NCBI GenBank assembly: GCA_030146875.1
Contig: JASLAX010000142.1
Span: forward strand, 12,449 to 76,448
Source: Longimicrobiaceae bacterium
Lineage (GTDB): Bacteria; Gemmatimonadota; Gemmatimonadetes; Longimicrobiales; Longimicrobiaceae
Reading direction: 5' to 3'
Length of the DNA stretch: 64,000 nt
The notes beneath the pieces are model-generated. The model had not been told where the DNA came from. It did not search any database and was given only the letters and a program-made list of their open reading frames with translations. A program made the translations under genes and the position numbers. Shown here one piece after another: positions 59,621-64,000 of the stretch. Each line of letters begins with the position of its first letter. The first letter of the stretch is position 1.

Positions 59621-60295
59621 CTACGGCTGGCCTCCCGAGACCAGGAACAGCCACTCCCAGCGCCCCTCCCGCCGCCGGAATCCCGCCCGTAGCCCCCGGT
59701 ACGCGGGATCGGTGGCGTACTCCGGCGGCGAGCCCCACACCACCGTGCCCTCCACCGCCGCCACGCCGCGGTCCAGCAGGAAGGGCAGGCGGTCCAGCGA
59801 GCGGAAGCGCTCGCGCTCCCACGCCCCCATCGCCTCGATGGGCCCGTCCGGCATCTCCGGCGCCCACACGAAGTTCCGCGCCATCACCGGCCGCAGCGCC
59901 GCCACGTCCTGCCGCGACGCCGCGTGGCGCACGGCCACCACGAACTCCGCCAGCTCCCCCGCCGCCGCGTCGCGCGGCGCCAGGGGCGCGTGGACGACCG
60001 CGGAGCGCGGCACCCACCCCTCCGTCGTGGGGCGGCAGGCGGCGCAGCGAACGCGCACCCGCGCAGAGTCCGAGGCCAGCACCTCCAGCCGCACCGCGGT
60101 CCACGGCAGCACCGTCGCGGCGCCGGAGTCCGGCCGCACCGCCACCCCCGGCTCGCGCGTCCACACCCAGCGCACCGCCAGCGGCGGCACCACCGCCGGG
60201 GCCGGCGCGGGCGCGACCGGCCGCGGCGCCGGGCGCGAGCACGCGGGCGAGAGGAGGAGAAGGACGAGCAGGACGGGGCGCAGGGTCATCGTCAT
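59621..60295 (-). CDS. Lipoprotein of unknown function
   Basis: 224 residues from the ATG at 60295 (a second ATG two codons later is equally possible). Signal with lipobox LSPAC (Cys19), then a Pro/Ala-rich linker. A small SH3-like strand region (GVAVRPDSGAATVLPWTAVRLEVLASDSARVRVRC) ends in a Cys pair. The C-terminal half has LAEFVVAVRHAASRQDVAALRPVMARNFVW and a last strand pair ending RRREGRWEWLFLVSGGQP. The latter resembles NTF2-like or SnoaL-like folds. No family name can be given with confidence. Confidence 0.65.
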   Translation of the reverse strand: MTMTLRPVLLVLLLLSPACSRPAPRPVAPAPAPAVVPPLAVRWVWTREPGVAVRPDSGAATVLPWTAVRLEVLASDSARVRVRCAACRPTTEGWVPRSAVVHAPLAPRDAAAGELAEFVVAVRHAASRQDVAALRPVMARNFVWAPEMPDGPIEAMGAWERERFRSLDRLPFLLDRGVAAVEGTVVWGSPPEYATDPAYRGLRAGFRRREGRWEWLFLVSGGQP

Positions 60296-60375
60296 GGGGC
60301 CGGAGGAATGGCGGCCGAGGACGCCGCCGCCCTCCCCTGATACCGCCGGGCGCGGCCGGGCGCAACCCGCGCCGC

Positions 60376-60404
60376 TTCCCCGCTCCGCCGCGCGGGCGTA
60401 GATT
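60376..60404 (+). promoter_or_regulatory. Promoter of mqnB-mqnD
   Basis: TTCCCC (60376-60381), 17 bp, TAGATT (60399-60404), 26 nt before the ATG at 60431. Same -10 as gcvP and polA. Confidence 0.5.
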
Positions 60405-60430
60405 CGCGCCGTCCCGCGACCCGAGCCGCC

Positions 60431-61204
60431 ATGCCGACGCCCCCGGAGATCCCGCCCCCCGCCGCCCCGTCCCCCCACGGGCCGCTGGCGCTCGTCTGCG
60501 CGGTGGCGCAGGAGGCGGGCCCGCTCCGCGCGTGGATGGAGGACGCGCGGCCGCTCGTCGTCGGCGGCCGGAAGGCCGTCGCCGGGACGCTGGACGGGCG
60601 CGACGTCCTTCTCCTCCCCGGCGGGATGGGGAAGACCAACGCCGCGCAGGCCGCCACCGCCCTGCTGGAGCGGGTGCCGGTGCGCGGCGTCGCCTCCTTC
60701 GGCATCGCGGGTGCGTACGAGGGCGCGGGGCTGGAGGTGGGCGGCATCGCCCTCGCCTCCTCGCTGGTCTACGGCGACGAGGGGGTGGACGCCCCCGCCG
60801 GCTGGCTGTCGACGGAGGGGATCGGGATCCCCCTGGTGGAGCGGGGCGGCGTCCGCCTCTTCAACCGGATCCCGGCGGACGCGGAGGTCCTGCGCCGCGC
60901 CTCGGCGGCCCTGGCGGCGCACGGCGTGGACGTGCGCACCGGGACCTTCGTCACCGTCTCCTGCTGCTCGGGGACGGCGGCGGGCGGGCGGGAGATGGCG
61001 GCCCGCTGGGGCGGGCTCTGCGAGGAGATGGAGTCCGCCGCCGTGGCCCACGTCTGCGCCCTGTACGGCGTGCCGTTCCTGGCCCTGCGCGCCGCCAGCA
61101 ACGCGGTGGAGGACCGCGACCTCTCCCGCTGGCGCATCCGCGAGGCCTCGGAGGCCGCCGCCCGCGCCGTCCGCATCGTCGCCGCCGCCTGGGATCCCCG
61201 ATGA
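60431..61204 (+). CDS. mqnB: Futalosine hydrolase
   Basis: 257 residues. MqnB splits futalosine to hypoxanthine and dehypoxanthinyl futalosine in the alternative menaquinone pathway. It has the nucleoside phosphorylase/hydrolase fold: LVCAVAQEAGPLRAWM, then LLPGGMGKTNAAQAATALLE, VASFGIAGAYEGAGLEVGGI and CEEMESAAVAHVCALYGVPF with the purine-binding Glu-Met-Glu-Ser. The late RAASNAVEDRDLSRWRI carries the conserved Asn. Its identity is fixed by the overlap (ATGA) with mqnD, as in many futalosine-pathway bacteria. The first 20 residues are Pro-rich and may be beyond the true start. Confidence 0.93.
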   Translation: MPTPPEIPPPAAPSPHGPLALVCAVAQEAGPLRAWMEDARPLVVGGRKAVAGTLDGRDVLLLPGGMGKTNAAQAATALLERVPVRGVASFGIAGAYEGAGLEVGGIALASSLVYGDEGVDAPAGWLSTEGIGIPLVERGGVRLFNRIPADAEVLRRASAALAAHGVDVRTGTFVTVSCCSGTAAGGREMAARWGGLCEEMESAAVAHVCALYGVPFLALRAASNAVEDRDLSRWRIREASEAAARAVRIVAAAWDPR

Positions 61205-62043
61205 CCGGCCGAACGCTCTCCCTGGGCTTCTCGCCCTGCCCGAACGACACCTTCGTCTTCGACGCGCTGGTGCACGGGCGCGTGGACGCCCGCGGCCTTC
61301 GCTTCGCCGAGCGGCTGGAGGACGTGGAGACGCTGAACCGCCTGGCGCGGCAGGGCACGCTGGACGTGACCAAGGTCTCGTACGGCGCCCTGCCGTACCT
61401 GACGGAGGAGTACGCCCTGCTCCGCAGCGGCGGCGCCCTGGGCCGCGGGTGCGGCCCGCTCGTGGTCGCCCGCGAGGGGATGGACGCGCCTGGCGCCCTG
61501 CGCGGGAAACGCATCGCCATCCCAGGAAGGCTGACGACGGCGAACCTGCTCCTGCGCCTCTTCGCGCCCGGCGCGCGGGAGGGGATCGAGCTGGTCTACG
61601 GCGACATCATGCCCGCGGTGGCGCGGGGTGAGGTGGACGCGGGGCTCATCATCCACGAGTCGCGCTTCACCTATCCGGCGCACGGGCTGGTGGCCGTCGC
61701 CGATCTCGGCCAGTGGTGGGAGGGCGAGACGGGCCTGCCGATCCCCCTGGGCGGCATCGTCGCGCGCCGCGAGCTGGGGAACGGCGTGGTCCGGGACGTG
61801 GAGGACGGCATCCGCCGCTCGGTGGAGCACGCCTTCGCGCACCCGGCGGACTCGCGCGACTACGTGCGCGCCCACGCGCAGGAGATGGACGACGACGTCA
61901 CGCGCGCCCACATCGACCTGTACGTCAACGCCTTCTCCGCCGACCTGGGCGACGAGGGCGTCCGCGCCGTGGAGGAGCTCTTCGCGCGCGGGCGGGAGGC
62001 GGGCGTGGTCCCCGCGGCGGCGCGGGATCCGTTCGTGGGGTGA
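61201..62043 (+). CDS. mqnD: 1,4-dihydroxy-6-naphthoate synthase
   Basis: 280 residues. MqnD converts cyclic dehypoxanthinyl futalosine to 1,4-dihydroxy-6-naphthoate, the ring of menaquinone. The signature LGFSPCPNDTFVFDALVHG at the N-terminus is diagnostic, followed by TKVSYGALPYLTEEYALL, GCGPLVVARE and VDAGLIIHESRFTYPAHGLVAVADLG with the catalytic His. The ATG overlaps the mqnB stop by one base plus (ATGA), so the two are translated together. The pair shows that this organism makes menaquinone by the futalosine route; mqnA, mqnC and mqnE lie elsewhere. Confidence 0.96.
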   Translation: MTGRTLSLGFSPCPNDTFVFDALVHGRVDARGLRFAERLEDVETLNRLARQGTLDVTKVSYGALPYLTEEYALLRSGGALGRGCGPLVVAREGMDAPGALRGKRIAIPGRLTTANLLLRLFAPGAREGIELVYGDIMPAVARGEVDAGLIIHESRFTYPAHGLVAVADLGQWWEGETGLPIPLGGIVARRELGNGVVRDVEDGIRRSVEHAFAHPADSRDYVRAHAQEMDDDVTRAHIDLYVNAFSADLGDEGVRAVEELFARGREAGVVPAAARDPFVG

Positions 62044-62074
62044 GGGGCGGCCTCGCTGCGCCCGCGGCCGGGAC

Positions 62075-62198
62075 CCCCTCACCCCCGGCCCCTCTCCCAC
62101 GAGGGGAGAGGGGTGCACGACATCTCGACGAAGCCGGCATCGGCGCGCGCGGCACTCCCCCCTCCCCCGGCCCCTCCCCCACAAGGGGAGAGGGGGGA
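62075..62198. repeat. Two tandem REP-like hairpins
   Basis: CCCCTCTCCC-ACGA-GGGGAGAGGGG (62089-62113) is repeated as CCCCTCCCCC-ACAA-GGGGAGAGGGG (62171-62195), each preceded by CCCCCGGCCCCTC-type sequence and in the same orientation. They lie just after mqnD and may act as its terminator. Confidence 0.6.
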
Positions 62199-62232
62199 CG
62201 GTCGACGGCAGGCGACTCGCTGCGGCGGCCGA

Positions 62233-62505
62233 CCCGGGGCGTTAAGCCCGGGGCTGAGAACGACGATCGTCCTGACGGACGGAAACGCAGGCGGTGGTCG
62301 GGCTCGCACCTGCGTCCGCGTTCCGGAGGAGTAAACCCCTCGGTAAAGAACCGCGCCCGTCCTCCGAACGGAACGGAAGGACCCTGCGCGGCACGGCGGG
62401 CGTCCGTCTCGGGGACGGAGGAGCGGGTGGTCCGTCGGCAGGCCAGTCCGCGCAGGCGGACTTCGCGTGGTCGTTGCTGCGAATTTCATTCGCCGGTGAG
62501 GGGGC
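62233..62505 (+). repeat. Dispersed intergenic repeat, family A, diverged copy
   Basis: CCGGGGCGTTAAGCCCGGGG, then CTGAGAACGACGATCGTCC and CTGACGGACGG match the hairpin block of the 28234 copy. A second, shorter hairpin (GAGGAGTAAACCCCTC) with GTAAAGAACC follows near 62325. The CAGTCCGCGCAGGCGGACTT and GCGAATTTCATTCGCC block is at 62449-62500. With the REP-like hairpins it fills the gene-free stretch 62044-62659. Confidence 0.65.
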
Positions 62506-62543
62506 GGCCCCCTCGTCGTGGAAGGTGACATCCGCTGGAAAAC

Positions 62544-62584
62544 GAAGACGCCGGCCCGTCCCTCGCGGGCCGGCCGGCGTCTTC
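62544..62584 (-). terminator. Hairpin terminator after the DEAD-box helicase gene
   Basis: GAAGACGCCGGCCCG pairs with CGGGCCGGCCGGCGTCTTC with a small bulge and a 7-nt loop, 75 bp past the stop at 62660. Confidence 0.65.
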
Positions 62585-62659
62585 CTGCTATCTACGTTCC
62601 TGCCGAGCTACGTATTCCTGTCCATCTACATCTGCTGTCGAACTACCTCGCTCGCCCGC

Positions 62660-64000
62660 TCAGTCGTGCGAGCGGCGGACGGAGACGGGGCGGCCGCGGA
62701 TGGTGGCGCGCGACATGGCCTGGATCACCTGGTCGGCGTACTGCTCCGGGACCTCGACCAGCGTGAACTGGTCGGCGATCTCGATGGCGCCGATGCTCTC
62801 GCCGGGGATCTTGGCCTCGCCGGCCAGCGCCCCCACGATGTCGCCGGCGCGGATCCCCCGCCGCCGGCCCACGCCGATGAACAGGCGCGTCATGTCGGCG
62901 CCGCCGCGGCCGCGGCGCGGGGCGGATGGACGCTCCGCACCGCCGCCCGCGCCGCCCTCGAAGCGGTCGCGGCGGCCGCGCGGGCCGCGGCTGTCGTACC
63001 CCTCGCCCTCGGGACGGCGGCGCGGCTCCCAGGCGGGGATGTCCAGCTCCTCCTCGGGCTCCTCGCCGCGGGTGGCGTCGGCGGCCAGCTTGGCCGCGGC
63101 GGCCGCCACGTCCTCGGGGTCGAACTGCTCCAGCAGCGGGCGAACCGCCTCGCAGTAGGCCTCGAACTCCCCCTCCTCCAGCGTCTCGCGGATCGCCGCC
63201 CGCAGCAGCTCCACGCGGCGGGCGCGCAGGTCCGCCACGGTGGGGATGGTCGCCCACTCCACCGTGCGCCCCACCAGCCGCTCGATCCCGCGCAGGAGCT
63301 GCCGCTCGCGCGGCTGCACCAGCGTGATGGCCTTGCCCTCGCGCCCCGCGCGGCCCGTGCGGCCGATGCGGTGAACGTAGACCTCGGGAGTCTGCGGGAT
63401 GTCGTAGTTGATGACGTGCGAGACGTGCTCCACGTCCAGCCCGCGCGCCGCCACGTCGGTGGCGATCAGCAGGTCCGCCGAGCCGTCGCGGAAGCGCTTC
63501 ATCACCCGGTCGCGCTGCGCCTGGTTGAGGCCGCCGTGCAGCGCCTCCGGGTGGTAGCCGCGCACGGTGAGCGCCTCCGTCAGCTCGTCCACCTCGTTGC
63601 GCGTCCGGCAGAAGATGATCGCCGAGGTGGGCGCCTCCACGTCCAGGATGCGCCCCAGCGCCTCCAGCTTGTACGGGCGCGCCACCGTGTACGCCACCTG
63701 GCGCACCAGTGGCGTCTCCAGCTCCGGCGCCCGCACGGTGATCCGCGCCGGGTCGCGCATGTGCCGCTTGGAGAGCTCCGCGATGCGCGGCGGGAAGGTG
63801 GCCGAGAAGAGCGCCGTCCGCAGCTCCGCCGGGGTCTCCTCGAGGATCGCGTCGATGTCCTCGATGAAGCCCATGTCCAGCATCTCGTCCGCCTCGTCCA
63901 GCACCAGGTAGCGCACCGCGCTCAGGTCCAGCGTCCCGCGGCGGATGTGGTCCAGGATGCGGCCCGGCGTCCCCACCACCACGCTCACCCCGCGGCGCAG
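62660..64000 (-). CDS. DEAD-box RNA helicase, DeaD/CsdA type (5' end outside window)
   Basis: The frame is open to the window end, so the Q motif and Walker A are not visible. Motif Ib is in VVVGTPGRILDHI, motif II LVLDEADEMLDMG, motif III LFSATFPPRI, motif IV SAIIFCRTRNEVDEL, motif V LLIATDVAARGLDV and motif VI YVHRIGRTGRAGREG. After the helicase core a helical linker (RVELLRAAIRETLEEGEFEAYCEAVRPLLEQFDPEDVA) and an Arg/Gly-rich region lead to a C-terminal DbpA-like RNA-binding domain (TRLFIGVGRRRGIRAGDIVGALAGEA ... ATIRGRPVSVRRSHD). That layout is the one of DeaD/CsdA, which remodels RNA in ribosome assembly and cold adaptation. Confidence 0.93.
   Translation of the reverse strand: MRRGVSVVVGTPGRILDHIRRGTLDLSAVRYLVLDEADEMLDMGFIEDIDAILEETPAELRTALFSATFPPRIAELSKRHMRDPARITVRAPELETPLVRQVAYTVARPYKLEALGRILDVEAPTSAIIFCRTRNEVDELTEALTVRGYHPEALHGGLNQAQRDRVMKRFRDGSADLLIATDVAARGLDVEHVSHVINYDIPQTPEVYVHRIGRTGRAGREGKAITLVQPRERQLLRGIERLVGRTVEWATIPTVADLRARRVELLRAAIRETLEEGEFEAYCEAVRPLLEQFDPEDVAAAAAKLAADATRGEEPEEELDIPAWEPRRRPEGEGYDSRGPRGRRDRFEGGAGGGAERPSAPRRGRGGADMTRLFIGVGRRRGIRAGDIVGALAGEAKIPGESIGAIEIADQFTLVEVPEQYADQVIQAMSRATIRGRPVSVRRSHD

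Overview
The window is 64 kb of very GC-rich chromosomal DNA with dense genes, short intergenic gaps, many lipoproteins, BamA-type outer-membrane barrels, frequent GTG starts and a menaquinone pathway of the futalosine type. With the small Cys-rich peptides that carry a Leu-x-Val-x-x-Phe leader, this best fits a Gram-negative member of the Gemmatimonadota, probably Longimicrobiaceae. That placement is inference from gene content; no rRNA or other taxonomic marker lies in the window. I saw no tRNA, rRNA, CRISPR array, transposase or prophage.

Layout. 1-6.7 kb: a leaderless LipM-like lipoyl/octanoyl transferase, then three paralogous oligopeptide-binding lipoproteins and an OppB-type permease cut by the window edge. 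6.8-9.3 kb: a secreted protein, a lipoprotein with a ten-Cys tail, and a beta-propeller lipoprotein. 9.4-15.1 kb: a UPF0173 hydrolase with gcvH, a zinc-ribbon membrane protein and gcvP. 15.3-20.5 kb: an envelope cluster of a DUF4390-like protein, a BamA-type barrel with bactofilin-like repeats, and an NtrX/NtrY two-component pair. 20.7-28.8 kb: a methyltransferase, a 1063-residue metalloprotease/propeller/barrel fusion, a TetR regulator and a 50-aa membrane peptide. 28.9-34.3 kb: an LpoB-type three-lipoprotein operon divergent from a zinc-ribbon protein and a PBP4-family DacB. 34.4-38.5 kb: a LuxE-like ligase and an S9 peptidase.

38.6-49.6 kb holds the most interesting material: four small RiPP-like precursor genes in two pairs (38720-39229 and 46341-46938), plus a 5'-truncated fifth copy at 49.4 kb, with no recognisable modification enzyme nearby. 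Between them are ordinary genes (GrpB, HAD phosphatase, DUF1906, three methyltransferase or kinase genes, YjbR, membrane proteins) and two alpha-helical/TPR-like proteins. At 49.6-51.2 kb a visibly AT-richer island carries a stand-alone AAA ATPase.

51.3-64 kb returns to housekeeping: polA, a phosphoribulokinase-family kinase behind a 15-codon upstream ORF, a YdjM-like membrane protein, a secreted metacaspase, an XRE regulator, mqnB-mqnD, and a DEAD-box RNA helicase cut by the window end.

Two genome-level signals cross these regions. One is a repeated promoter form close to TTGCCC/TTGACG, 17 bp, then TA-rich TANATT or TATNCT, found upstream of functionally unrelated genes, in two cases so close to the start codon that the mRNA should be leaderless. 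The other is at least two families of dispersed, hairpin-rich intergenic repeats.
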